Shown here: positions 48,733 to 59,461 of the stretch, piece after piece
Layout: the number at the start of each line of letters is the position of its first letter
How positions within the stretch are numbered: the stretch's first letter is position 1
NCBI GenBank assembly: GCA_012862575.1
Contig: BLSF01000048.1
Coordinates: 129,797 to 193,796 of the forward strand
DNA: 64,000 nucleotides
Direction: 5' to 3'
Origin: Parietichytrium sp. I65-24A
Lineage: Eukaryota > Sar > Bigyra > Thraustochytrida > Thraustochytriidae
Notes under the pieces: generated by a model
Told to the model about the DNA's origin: nothing
Database searches by the model: none
Seen by the model: the letters and a program-made list of their open reading frames with translations, nothing else
Translations under genes and position numbers: made by a program

Positions 48733-50268
48733 CTAGTTTGGTTGGGCAATGCACTGCTCTAGATAAGCGCAGACGTTAGTGATATCGTCGAGATTTGCCA
48801 AGGTGGCAAAGAGTTCCACCCAATCTGCAAGAATGAGCTCCTTGATTGACTGGGTCACTAGGCCATCGTACATGTTAAAATGCTTGATGATGTCGCCAGC
48901 GAGTTCTTTCAACTTTGCAGTAAGGCTCTCGTCTCTGTGCTCGAACGACGATAAATATTTGCACTCCCGAAGGTTCTTATTGCACTGCAGGCCCTCCTCC
49001 ATGCCGGGTTGCGACTTGTACCTCTGAGCGACAAGGTTCTGGAGCACAAAGTCTTCGATGTGCACCGTGTTGAGGACGCCCTTCACCACGTCGCGAATGA
49101 GCATTGAGCTCATGCCATAGAGCATCGAGACGTCAGTCTCTGTCTTTTGGAGAAAGTAAACCGGGATTCGCTTCTTGGTGATCTCGGCCAAATCTGCAGC
49201 AAGGGAGTTGGACCACGTATTAACGCTGATGCTGATTTCGGAACCCTGACATGGGTATGCAGCAACGCGGTGAAAGTAGTACTCTGGCAAGTACAAGAAC
49301 TCTCCTGGCGACAAATCCGCGATGAGGGCCTCGAGCGGCTCTTCCACATCCCCGACAAACTCCAGCTGACTTTGTCTGTCACTGTGGTGGAAGAACGGGA
49401 ACTGCTTCGTTTTGCGCCAATCTGATGGATGGACAAGCAAGAAGCGCTTGCAACCGTGCACCTGGGCAAACACGTTAGTTGCAAGGTCGTAGTGGAGCCC
49501 GGTCACAGGGCCAACCTTTGAGATTGAGAGATGTGTCACCATCTCCGGTTCGTTGGATTTGGCCGGAGTTGTGCGTCGAGGGGCCTGGGAAGGAAGCTTG
49601 ATGTGCATAAAGTCCAGCGAGTCGATGTCCTCAGCGAGCTCCTTGTACACACTGTCAGTGAGCATTGATGAGGTATACAATGGGCGAGAGGAATTGAAAA
49701 ACTCCTGGCAATTCATCTCCATTTTCTCCACGTTCGGCTCCCCGAGAAATGCGAACGACTCGGTTTTCCCTTCAGCCACCGCCTCCCTTTGCGTTCGGCG
49801 GAAAAGCTTAGTGTTATCCTCGTACACAAACAAATCACCCTGATCCACGGTAGCCTGCACCCCTTTCAGCACACTCGTGTGCTGGCAAACATACTCCGCA
49901 TTCCAGCTACCCGTGGCCTTCCAATCCGCCATGGGCGAATTCCTCACGATCACCGGTCCGCCGATCAAGCTCAGATCAAACTCCTCATAATCAATCACCG
50001 GCACGCGTCTTGACGCTTGCATCCATGATGGCACTTTCCAATCCATCGCCGCCTCCGTCCTGTTGAACTGCCTTCGACCGCGCCACATTACATTCCACCC
50101 TCCGCTCCAAGTCGCCACCATCGCCAGCGCCGCTCCCAATGCCACGACCGCGGCTTTCACATTCCGGCCCCCATTATTCCCATTATTCCCATCATTCCCA
50201 TTCTTTCCAGCATTCCCAACTTTGGCACCTTCGTTGTTCTCGTCCTTGCGCGCCGCGGACTCTGCCAT
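48733..50268 (-). CDS. Membrane-anchored JmjC (cupin-8/FIH-like) protein
   Basis: The 511-residue protein has a low-complexity Asn/Gly-rich start, a single hydrophobic segment (residues about 38-56) and then a JmjC/cupin-8 domain. The Fe(II) ligands are H259-x-D261 (GLHYDLATNVFAQV) and H333 (EYYFHRVAAYP), and the likely 2-oxoglutarate Lys is K274 (HGCKRFLLVHP). The ISISVNTW strand closes the barrel. This arrangement (FIH/JMJD5/TYW5-like, without chromatin domains) is that of protein or tRNA hydroxylases rather than histone demethylases. The N-terminal anchor would place it on a membrane, probably facing the lumen. The C-terminal 120 residues are helical. It is divergent from the aminotransferase gene; the 580-bp spacer holds a GTTT microsatellite (50328-50363) and a duplicated hairpin. 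Confidence 0.88.
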   Translation of the reverse strand: MAESAARKDENNEGAKVGNAGKNGNDGNNGNNGGRNVKAAVVALGAALAMVATWSGGWNVMWRGRRQFNRTEAAMDWKVPSWMQASRRVPVIDYEEFDLSLIGGPVIVRNSPMADWKATGSWNAEYVCQHTSVLKGVQATVDQGDLFVYEDNTKLFRRTQREAVAEGKTESFAFLGEPNVEKMEMNCQEFFNSSRPLYTSSMLTDSVYKELAEDIDSLDFMHIKLPSQAPRRTTPAKSNEPEMVTHLSISKVGPVTGLHYDLATNVFAQVHGCKRFLLVHPSDWRKTKQFPFFHHSDRQSQLEFVGDVEEPLEALIADLSPGEFLYLPEYYFHRVAAYPCQGSEISISVNTWSNSLAADLAEITKKRIPVYFLQKTETDVSMLYGMSSMLIRDVVKGVLNTVHIEDFVLQNLVAQRYKSQPGMEEGLQCNKNLRECKYLSSFEHRDESLTAKLKELAGDIIKHFNMYDGLVTQSIKELILADWVELFATLANLDDITNVCAYLEQCIAQPN

Positions 50269-50327
50269 CCTTTCCAGTCTCCGAGATCTCTCTGTTTATA
50301 TATCTGTTTATCTCGAGTCACGCTGTA

Positions 50328-50363
50328 TGTTTGTTTGTTTGTTTGTTTGTTTGTTTGTTTGTT
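50328..50363. repeat. GTTT microsatellite
   Basis: About nine uninterrupted GTTT units lie upstream of the minus-strand JmjC gene, 60 bp before its start. Confidence 0.9.
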
Positions 50364-50533
50364 GTCTTCGCGTGTATTGGGGTATTGGAGTATTGGAGTA
50401 TTGGGTGCTCGGGTGAAACTGTCACATGCCACGCGCCTCACTCGTGCACACACTCTTGCTTGCGTCATACGGTCCTGTTCAGCTGTTCCGTTAGTGCATG
50501 AGTGAGACTCTCTTGGAGGATGACGCAATCGTG

Positions 50534-50682
50534 GATGGCTAGCGATGAAGTTAGTGAGGTGGAACCCGGTTTGGAGAGCCGGTTCTCGAGGGAAGAACCG
50601 GCCGGTGTTTTTGTTGATGGCTAGCGAAAAAGTTAGGGAGGTGGAACCCGGTTGGGAGAGCCGGTTCTCGAGGGAAGAACCG
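50534..50682. repeat. Duplicated hairpin element in aminotransferase leader
   Basis: Two copies of a 67-bp unit (50534-50600 and 50616-50682) begin GATGGCTAGCGA. Both contain GGTGGAACCCGGTT and GCCGGTTCTCGAGGGAAGAA. Each copy has an inverted repeat CGGTTCT...AGAACCG, 9 bp in the first copy and 7 bp in the second. The copies are 82 bp apart, so they are read in different frames, which argues against their being coding. They lie 165-315 bp before the chosen ATG. Confidence 0.8.
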
Positions 50683-50847
50683 ACTGAGTGTGTTCTCGTT
50701 TCGAGCAGTCTGCAGAGGTCCCCGCGCGAGTTCCGCGCAAGAATTCGGCGGAGAAATCCCGATCGCGATTTCGCGTTTCGTAAGAGATCAGCGGTGTCAG
50801 TAGGCGCTGCGGGTGGGAGGGGGGGGGGCATCGAAACACGCACGGAG

Positions 50848-51852
50848 ATGTCCGCCGCGCGGTCGTGGATCGTGCGCGAGAGCGGGCTGCGGCATCTGAC
50901 GGCCGAGAGCAGCGCGGACTTTGTGCGGAATGCGTTCCCCAGCGCGCGCGCGGTCGTGTACACGACGCTCCGCTCGCACGCGGGGCGCCCCGTGAGGATG
51001 CGCCAGCACGCGCGGAGAATACAGGACTCGGCAAGCGCGGACGGCATGCCGCCCGTCGCGCAAGAGCGCGTGGCGCGATTGGTCCGCACCGCGCTAAGTG
51101 GCGCGCCAGAAATGGGTTCCGCAGGCAGCTCGCGCGAGCAATCCGCGCGGGCCGGCGCGGCTGGCGCGGCGGCAGACCCCCTGGCGGCGGCGGAAAAGGG
51201 TTCCGGATGTACCGGCAGGGATTCTTCTTCTTCTTCTTCTTCTTCTTCTTCTTCTTCTTCTTCTTCTGCTGCTACTGCTGCTGGCGCGATGGTGGTGACT
51301 GTGGTCACGGACGGGACCGAGATAGCTGCGCATGTGAAGGAGCTGCCGGCGTTGCCCCGGCCGCCGATCCTCGCGGGGGTAGTTCGTGCAAGTCGCAAGT
51401 ATGGGGAGGTGAAGGATAGTGGCTGGATTCAGGAGCGTGAGGCCTTGAAGTGGCCGGAAGGGGCGAATGAACTGCTGCTTATGGAGCCGAATGGAGACGT
51501 GTTGGAAGGCGCGTCTTCGAATGTGTTTGTTGTAACGGGAGCTGGAAGCCTGCAAACGGCACACGAGCACATCCTGAGCGGATCTATCCGCGAGATGGTC
51601 CTAGCAGCGGCCGCGCAGGACGGGGTGGAGGTGCAGCGCAGACCGCCAAATTGGAACGAAAGGAATGACTGGCGGGACGTGTTCATAACTTCCACCTCCA
51701 GACTGGTGCTACCAATCGATGTTCTTACTGACGAAGATGGTAACAAGTTTCAGCCCTCTGTTCGAGACCCCATCACTGCACGCCTGCAGGAGCTCGTTTT
51801 GACCATGCTAGAGAAGGAAGCCGGGTACGACGGGCTTTGTGATGAGGACTGA
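50848..51852 (+). CDS. Class IV PLP aminotransferase-like protein
   Basis: From the ATG at 50848 the product is 334 residues. The frame is open from an ATG at 50545, but that leader runs through the duplicated hairpin in shifted frames, so I prefer the shorter form; an Arg/Ser-rich targeting leader remains possible. The fold-type IV core is clear: an early VVYTTLRSHAGRPVRMRQHARRI, then KYGEVKDSGWIQERE with the likely PLP Lys. ANELLLMEPNGDVLEGASSNVFVV, then SIREMVLAAA and ITSTSRLVLPI follow. This is the branched-chain/D-amino-acid aminotransferase and aminodeoxychorismate lyase group; the exact reaction cannot be fixed. A run of 15 Ser codons (51223-51267, all TCT) plus an Ala/Thr stretch lies in the linker between the small and large domains. 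It is convergent with the ammonium transporter. Confidence 0.85.
   Translation: MSAARSWIVRESGLRHLTAESSADFVRNAFPSARAVVYTTLRSHAGRPVRMRQHARRIQDSASADGMPPVAQERVARLVRTALSGAPEMGSAGSSREQSARAGAAGAAADPLAAAEKGSGCTGRDSSSSSSSSSSSSSSSAATAAGAMVVTVVTDGTEIAAHVKELPALPRPPILAGVVRASRKYGEVKDSGWIQEREALKWPEGANELLLMEPNGDVLEGASSNVFVVTGAGSLQTAHEHILSGSIREMVLAAAAQDGVEVQRRPPNWNERNDWRDVFITSTSRLVLPIDVLTDEDGNKFQPSVRDPITARLQELVLTMLEKEAGYDGLCDED
51223..51267 (+). repeat. TCT microsatellite coding for poly-Ser
   Basis: Fifteen consecutive TCT codons encode residues 126-140 of the class IV aminotransferase-like protein. All repeats use the same codon, so slippage between strains is likely. Confidence 0.92.
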
Positions 51853-52233
51853 CTATGTCAATGTGCGGAACTTTGAATTCGTCATTCGCTGAGAAGTAAA
51901 TAAGCATATATACTTTTTTGAAAAGCTGAATTCTGACAAAAAGGCGAGAAGGAGTTGATCGCAACGCAAACGCAACGTAAAATTAGCTTCTTACTACTTT
52001 GAACACAGTAATTATCCCCATTTGGAAAGAAGGTGGGTGTTGTCAAGGGTACAATTATTGAAGGGGATTCACAAAGTCATGTGAGGTTGTATGGGACAGA
52101 GACAACAACAATATAATGCACAAGGCCGGAGCTGCGCGCCTTGTGACACAAGGAGAGCCAGAAGTGGAAACCCAAACAACAACAACAACAATAACAGCAA
52201 CAGTTTTCCACAGCGGCTGAGCAGAATCTGCGC
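51853..52233. other. Convergent spacer
   Basis: This spacer lies between the 3' ends of two convergent genes. It is AT-rich near 51890-52000 and has an AAC microsatellite (52175-52199). No gene is seen. Confidence 0.55.
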
Positions 52234-53775
52234 TCACACGTAGCCGTCTTCGCCCTCACTCCCCGTATCCTCTGGTTTGGCAGAAGATCCTCTATCGCGG
52301 CGACGAGGCTTGATGCGAAGTTTCCCCTTGCTCTCGCTTCCTGCAGTGCGGAAGGAGCCCATGTCCCCGCTATTGGCGCTGGACTCGGAGTACTCAAAGG
52401 TCTCAGAATCCCAACGCTTTGGGCCCATCTTACGAGTTGCGGCGTCTCGAGTGCGGTTGTACTCCATGACGTCCTGCGCGCTAAAATCAGGGTAGGCGTA
52501 GCCTTCATGATACTTGACATCAAGCCCGAGGAGCTGGTCATCCTCGTCGAGAGCAACCCCGAAAATTTTGTCCAAGCTCAAGAAAATCAGGAGAGCTGTA
52601 ATGACGCACCATGCAGTGAGGGATCCAAAGCCCACAAGTTGCGCAAACATAAGGTCCATGCTTCCAGAATAGAACAGACCATCCTCCATGTCCAGCAGGC
52701 CAATGGACAACACACCAACAGCTCCGCAAGCACCGTGAACCGCAAACGCGTCCAGAGGATCATCGATGTGTAGTTTGTGGAGCAAGAAACTAGAGACGCT
52801 GAGATACACTATGCCAGCAACAACCCCAAGCAAGCACGCTGCCCAAGTGTCCACGTAGCCACACGGGCCAGTGATAATCACGAGGCCGGCAAGGATACCA
52901 TTGACGGCCTCAGACAAATGATGGATGTGGTCCTTGACAAACATGATCACCACAACGGTAGTGGACGCGGTGCTTAGAGCAAGCACTGAATTGATGAGTG
53001 CACGGGAAGCATAGCGGATGCCACTTGCGTCGGTCCCTGGGGAAGACCCAGCATTGAAGAACATCCACCCCAAGACAAGCATGAAGAGCCCAAGCACTTG
53101 GAGTGTGGCGGAATGGCCAGGCAGCGATCTAATCGTGACCTTTGGCTCTCCGAAATCGTGGCGTATAAATCGCCCAACTCGTGGGCCGCAAATCCACGCG
53201 CCAACCAAGCCATAGATTCCCCCTGTCATATGCACGACGCCACTTCCCGCGAAGTCCTTGAAGCCAAAGTGCGCTTTCAGCCATCCTGCGTCATTCCAAG
53301 CCCAGTGTGCTCCGATCGAGTAGATGACGCCAGTGAAGAGGAGTGAAACGGGAATGTACATTTCAAACCTCATCCTGCTGAGGACCGATCCGCTCATGAT
53401 GGTGGATCCCGTGATCGCGAAACCAAACTGCTGAACAAAGTAGGCGAATTCCGAGTCATCTCGGACCGCAAAGAGCCAAGGTTCGCCGCTGGCCACCGGA
53501 TGGTCTCCTCTGAAAATGCCCCAGCCGACGAGGTACCATACCCAGATGCCAAAAGCAAAGTCGAGCATATTCTTCATGAGAATCGCCTTGGTGTTCTTGG
53601 CTCTAGCGATGCCCGCTTCGAGCATGGCGAAACCAGCCTGCAGACCAAGAATTCCTATCGCAGACACGATCAGGAACAACTCATCCTGAGTGTCCTGCAT
53701 ACTCTCCATCCGCTCCTCGAACGTGGCTTGCAACAGGGCAATCTGCTCCTCTACGGTGAGGTTGGTGGACGTCAT
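52234..53775 (-). CDS. AMT-type ammonium transporter
   Basis: This is a full-length 513-residue ammonium channel with about eleven hydrophobic segments. The pore twin-His pair is H182 (DFAGSGVVHMTGG, the family signature) and H347 (AFAVHGACGAVG). The entry aromatic segment FGFAITGSTIMSG and the first helix LGLQAGFAMLEAG are typical of the AMT1/bacterial AmtB clade rather than Rh proteins. The C-terminal part keeps the regulatory GLDVKYHEGYAYPDF sequence used for trans-activation in plant AMT1. A basic and Ser-rich 80-residue tail follows, with likely phosphosites. It should move ammonium across the plasma membrane. The start at 53775 gives a short N-terminal extracellular part with no long signal. 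Confidence 0.96.
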   Translation of the reverse strand: MTSTNLTVEEQIALLQATFEERMESMQDTQDELFLIVSAIGILGLQAGFAMLEAGIARAKNTKAILMKNMLDFAFGIWVWYLVGWGIFRGDHPVASGEPWLFAVRDDSEFAYFVQQFGFAITGSTIMSGSVLSRMRFEMYIPVSLLFTGVIYSIGAHWAWNDAGWLKAHFGFKDFAGSGVVHMTGGIYGLVGAWICGPRVGRFIRHDFGEPKVTIRSLPGHSATLQVLGLFMLVLGWMFFNAGSSPGTDASGIRYASRALINSVLALSTASTTVVVIMFVKDHIHHLSEAVNGILAGLVIITGPCGYVDTWAACLLGVVAGIVYLSVSSFLLHKLHIDDPLDAFAVHGACGAVGVLSIGLLDMEDGLFYSGSMDLMFAQLVGFGSLTAWCVITALLIFLSLDKIFGVALDEDDQLLGLDVKYHEGYAYPDFSAQDVMEYNRTRDAATRKMGPKRWDSETFEYSESSANSGDMGSFRTAGSESKGKLRIKPRRRDRGSSAKPEDTGSEGEDGYV

Positions 53776-56246
53776 CCTGCAGAGTCGTGTGCCTTTCCGC
53801 TACGCAACGCTCTCACCGGTACACAAGATGGCAAGGTTCCCAGCTGTACCCTCAATCAGCAGCAGGCAGCTCCTCACTTGGTTGCTTTTGTCACCTGCGG
53901 CCTTGGCCTGCCCTCTTCTAACAGCGCACAAGAATGCGACGGACCGCGAATGTGCGCGCCGTCTAATTCGGGGTCTGCGAAAGACAGCAAGTACTTGCTC
54001 ACTCACGGAGTCAGTTCCGTACGTACCGACCTCGCAAGCAGAAGCAGGAGCACGAGGACGTCAAGTGAGAGCGGACTCGGAGCCGGGATGTATGTATCAC
54101 CCAGCGCGTTCACGTTCTGCAGGTCGGGTGCTGTGCGCTATAAATGATGGTAAATATGCCGGCGATGATGCGTTTGGGACAGACAGGTTATTGACAGTGA
54201 GCTGACCAACCCAAAGCTCAGCTTACAGGCAAGAAAGAATGACCGTGACTGCAACAGATGCAACAGACTTCAGGCTGGAGATCCTGGTAACCTGTTGGCA
54301 CGAGCGTTCTGAGTACCAGTACTGGACGCGATACTCGCACGATTCTAGATAAGTTATGCACGGCCGAGTATGGACGATTGAGTCTGTTTGTGTGTGACTT
54401 TGCAAGTCTAGACAAGGTCAGACCAGATCAGACCAGACCAGACAAGACATTACAAATAAACAAACAAACAGACGAAAGCGGCTGCGTTGCTGTGAGGTTA
54501 GGTCACGGTCGATGCCCAGAGAGAGCGTAGTCGTTGTAGACCCTCGGGCTTTCCAATCCCGTGCGCCACGGGTTTTTGGCTGATAGCTCTCACAGGGCCG
54601 AGCAATGCACGTAGGAGCCGCGGCAGGTTGTGGAAAGCACGAAAGGGACAGTGTGCACACGTGAGTTGGTTCGGCCTTGACGATCCGACCGACACATCAG
54701 AGCGGCAAGACAGACAGTAGTAAGTTGCTGCACTCACAATCCATGCCGGTCGATCGTTGGCTTGCAGTGCACTTAATCTTCAAGTTCTGGCACGGGCGGG
54801 CGGTTTCTTTCCCATTGAAAACGCGATACTACAGAAAGGTTCACAGTTTCCAAAGTACAATTTCATTTTCATCGATTGTTGAACAACAACAACAACAACA
54901 AAGAGCATCGAGCGTTGCCCGAGTCCGTCCTGCCTCACAGGCCCTTCGCCTCACAGATTATTTGGTCTCACTTTTTCCATTGATTCAATCTGTGCTTTCA
55001 ATTCGAGTTGACTATTCTCATCATACCCTTACGCGCCACACACACACGCACACACACTCACTAACGCTAACGCTCAACCCTGCCAAGCCCTAAACAACAA
55101 GCTAGCTGCTCGCTAGTCGACCAGACGCCTTGCACGAACAGACTTGGCTGCTGTTTCGACGTTGTGATTGTTGCTCTTGATAATTGCTATAATGACAAGT
55201 TGCCGTTTCGCTCTGGCGTTGCCAAGTCTTTCGTTGTCTCTTACTTTTTTAATTTCCTTCGTCGCCTTTCTTTCAATTGAATGTTCGTGAAATGAACATA
55301 ATCATCAACATTATCATCATCATCCCTGCTTACCTTTCGTTCACAGTCCGTTCAGCTCCTTCTTCGGAGTGCTGGTGCTGGTTCTAGACGGGCCACGAAG
55401 TTGTTCATTGATGTGATGCTGACGATGTGCTTTTCTTTCTTTAGCGGTGAAGTGTCAACTTTCAGCGAGCGCAGTGAGATGGATGGATGAATACATAAAG
55501 CCTGCGATGAAAGCCAGCTCTCAAGCAATGGCCTTGCGTCGGAACTGCGGCGACGTTTGTTGAAGGTAAAGTAAGGTTGGCTGGAATGGAAGAAAGAAAG
55601 GGAAGAAGGAAACGGTGTCTGTTGTTGCAGTTGTTGTCGCCTGCCCAGCGTTCAAGTTGCGCGTCCCAGGCGAGAAATTGATATTAATTTGAAATCTTTG
55701 TTCCTTTCTTGCACGAGTCGATTTACTTCATCGTTGTTAGTTTGGATTGCGTCGCGGCGAAAGTTTGCAACGCCACCCCTCCTCTCGTCATTGTACTGTT
55801 TTGAAAAGTCAAAACTTGAAGGCTGATATTCAGAACGGCAACGTCGCCTCGAAAGACCAAGTTTTCTCACTCGAACTGCCTTCCACTTTCGGATCGATTG
55901 ATTGACCAAGATTAATTTAATTTACTGTTAATTTAATTTTCATAGATATACAGATTTAGCGCGCAGTTTCGTTCGTCCTCCCTTCGTGAGTCAGTTTCGT
56001 CGCGATTTCGTTCTATTCAAACTTCTCACTCACGCCGCGAACACTGAAGTAAACTAAACGTGTTCTTCTCCTTTCCAGCAACGAACGACACTACACGACG
56101 AAGACGCGACATGCATTTCAACGCCTCCAGCGCACGTTTCTCAATGTTTTTCTCATTGCAAGTGCTCCAACGCAGCGATCTTTCCAAACTTTTAAAACGC
56201 TTTTCGCAAGCTTGTTTCTTTTCTTTTCTTTTCTTTTGATTGATTG

Positions 56247-56345
56247 ATCAAGATTGATTGAATTGAGTTGAATTGAATTGAATTGAATTGTTCAATGAAT
56301 TGAAAATTGAATGGAATGGAATTGAATTGAGTTGAATTGAATTGA
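56247..56345. repeat. AATTG pentanucleotide array
   Basis: GAATT and AATTG units with interruptions (GAGTTG, GAATGG) cover about 100 bp, following a TTTTC tract. Confidence 0.8.
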
Positions 56346-59300
56346 AAACTAAACAATAAAATTCTCTTTTTTCACTTGAGACTGATTGAACTTTGATTTC
56401 AATCTTTGTTCATTGAACAAACAAATTGAACGAATTTTTAAAAATCTGTGCGTCCTTCCTCCATTCTCCTTCCTTCTTCTTTCCTTTCCCCTTCTTCTTT
56501 CCTTCTTTCCTTCCTTCCTCCCTCCCAACAACAAACCTCCCATGTCACGTCGATCGTCCTGCTCCTACTATCTTCCTTATCCTATCGCCAGCTATAGCGT
56601 ATATAAGAGTAGGTGTGCCTTGTCGTGGAGTGTTATGCGTATGTGGTAAGTGGAGATAGAAGTGGGGAGGCGAACAGACAGAGACGGACTGGGAAAGATA
56701 CTACCAACAAGACAGAGCGAGTCTTTTTTTTTCTTTTCTTTTTTGAGATTGTTTTTTAATTTTTGAGTTGTTGTGTTCAATTGAAACAAATTAGAGAACA
56801 GCGAAAACGATGAGTTAGTTCACGTAAAGAAGAAGAGAAGCAGACTGTGGATGTGCCTGTTATTCGCGCGCGCTCATGAGAGTCAGAACAAAGCCAAACC
56901 ACAGCAAACAAACCAAACGAAGGAGGAAAAGTGCGTTCTGTGTAGCTCATGCAAGTCGCTTAGAGTTTGTTGTGGTCGAGGCAAACAAAGTCGGGCTGTG
57001 CATCATCAAAACTGTCCTGGCGTAGCTATCTACTAGCTGTGCTGATGAGTAATCTTCTCACTCTTCTATTCATTCACCTTCCCCACCCGACGCGATGATA
57101 TGACAGAGAACATCAGTTCAGAAGGTCATGGTTAAATAATAGAACTGAACCGTAAAGTAAAATTGAACTTCCTTCTGTCTCGCAATACCAAGCGCTCTCT
57201 AGCGCGTATGAGAGCGGTTCCTGCTCAGATGTGTCGTCAGAAGCAGACCCAGAGATGATCCTCGAAGAAGGACTTGTTCGCGCTCATCGGAACACGCAAG
57301 TCAGATGAATCACACTGAGATTTATTTCGTTGATTGTGAATGTTTGAGCAGTTTCAAGGAGACGAGCGTGAGGCCCATTTGATTTTTTCTTGTCTTCAAC
57401 TGCAAGCTTGAATTGAAACTTGAACTTGAAGCATGATTGAGTAACGGCTTCTTGATGCTCGTCAATGCGCGGTGCGGTCGAGTCACGTCGAAGCCAAACG
57501 CGACGATATGGTAAGCTTTGAGTAAAGATGTTGTTCCAAAAGCTGTTTAACGAAAAAGCAATGATGCCGGCTGTCACCCTCGGTCAATATTCCCACTTGC
57601 AGTTCAACATTTTCTTATTCTTTGTTATTTTTATTTTTATTGATTGTGAACATTGTGAACTAACAAAGGATCATGATCATCTGATACGCAACGACACAAC
57701 AAACAGCTAAGGCTCGAGCCAAAGGCCTTCACGTCCGTCCGATCTTTTCCTTCATTTGGTTTGTTTCCTCAAACATCGTCAAACCCTGTCTTCTGTTCTG
57801 ATCTCTGATCGAGTGTCCCAATCTCTCAGATTGCTCTGTGCCTCTGTGCCACGCGTCCACATAAGCCTATCTACGCGCGCGGTAGCCTTTTTTCGTGACG
57901 AGCTTCCCAAATGGGTGTGTACTAGTCTCATGATGTCTCATTACAGTTAAGTTAAGCTTACTAGCGTTCTGATTCCGATTTTTAGGGCACTCTTATTAAC
58001 TCTTAAGGGGCAATCACCACCACCAGACTAGGATCGTAGGTATACAATAGAAATCACCCCAGACGACAGCTTTGTGCTGACACTTGATGAGTCACGCCAC
58101 GAGAAGAATTTTCCACGTCACAACCGATCCGCTGGACTTCAGCGCAACAAATGAACGAGCCTGCAAAGGCCGCGTTTCGTTCGGCTCCTATCCTCGGAAC
58201 TTCACACGCTCTTCAGAGGCATTCTGGCGCGCAAAATCTATGGGATTCGCCATGGTGGTGACTCTTTCTCGCGATGTTAATTAAAAATGACGAGACGTGT
58301 GATTTGATTGTACAGCTGTACTAATGACCGAATTCCTGTCGTGCATTTCGCTATTAACTTCCTGCAATTTTAAGAACTCGGAATTCTTTGTTGTTAATTT
58401 GATCAAGATAAAACTTTGTTTTATTCTTGATGAGAGGCTGCACAATTTCTTCTCAGTACTTTTTGAAAGTTTAAAGACGGGGCATGGTGGGAGCGGTTCG
58501 TAAAATGGGGCTGCTATCGAGCCCAACCCGGCTGGGATGCTTACAAAAATACATATCATCTAAGTGGCAAGAGCGTTGCGCGACCCTTCGCTCTTCGAGA
58601 CACGTATTTACGGACGCGAGAACGATCGACAGGAAACGAGCCGGGTGACTAGCTTCCGAGGATCCACCCGCGGATAGGCGTGATGCGCAATTCTTCGAAC
58701 AAACATGCTAAATTCTTCGAGACGGGCCCGAGATCTCAACTTTTGATAATCTTGACTCGCTCAGATGTACCTCTCTAGTCTAGAGTAGCTAGCTGAACGA
58801 CTGAGGCACACAGCAATCGTCATTCCTTATGGTTGTTGGAGCGACACAAAGAGAGGTCAAAACGAACACTCTGACCCAGAAGTGGCGCTCCGACGGGACC
58901 CAAAGTCGATGAAACGATGACTCAAACTCGTCCGCGGGCAGTCCCGGTCTCGATTTCGATGTCTGTGTCGCGTTAAATCTTGTTGAAGAAATCTATTGAC
59001 GGCTTTCTGCTGCTCTCTGAAAGAAGTTGACACGTATGCCTTGGCACCGCGAACCAATGCCGGGCATAACCCAAGAAGACGCCGCCGGCCGAGCGCCACG
59101 GACTATATGCAATCTTGCTTTCCAGTGCCGCATGTAGACCATCTGCATCCTCGTAATTTATCCTCCTTTGGCATTTATTGGGTAAACGGCCCCGGTTTGT
59201 GTCTTGTTTGTATCTCTTTCGCAAAGACCACGGCTGGATCCGTTGATTCACGGGCCGGGAACCGGACAGCAGGTTGTTGACAGTCAGGAAAGAGCCAACG

Positions 59301-59423
59301 GCAATCGACTAGTGGCGAGCGCTGGAAATCAAAGACCAGACCCGGTCACTCAAGGCATGTCGCGACCCGGTCTCCGCCCGCCGCGTGTCCTCACCTTGGA
59401 TCAAGCAAGTCATACAGCGCAAC

Positions 59424-59461
59424 TGCCAAGCGCGGAAGTCCTTGCCAAGCGCGGAAGTCCT
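59424..59461. repeat. 19-bp direct tandem duplication
   Basis: TGCCAAGCGCGGAAGTCCT occurs twice without a gap. Confidence 0.85.

Noticed and set aside
50157-51398. 413-codon minus-strand frame with poly-Glu
   Set aside because: Antisense of the aminotransferase gene; the poly-Glu is the TCT repeat read backwards.
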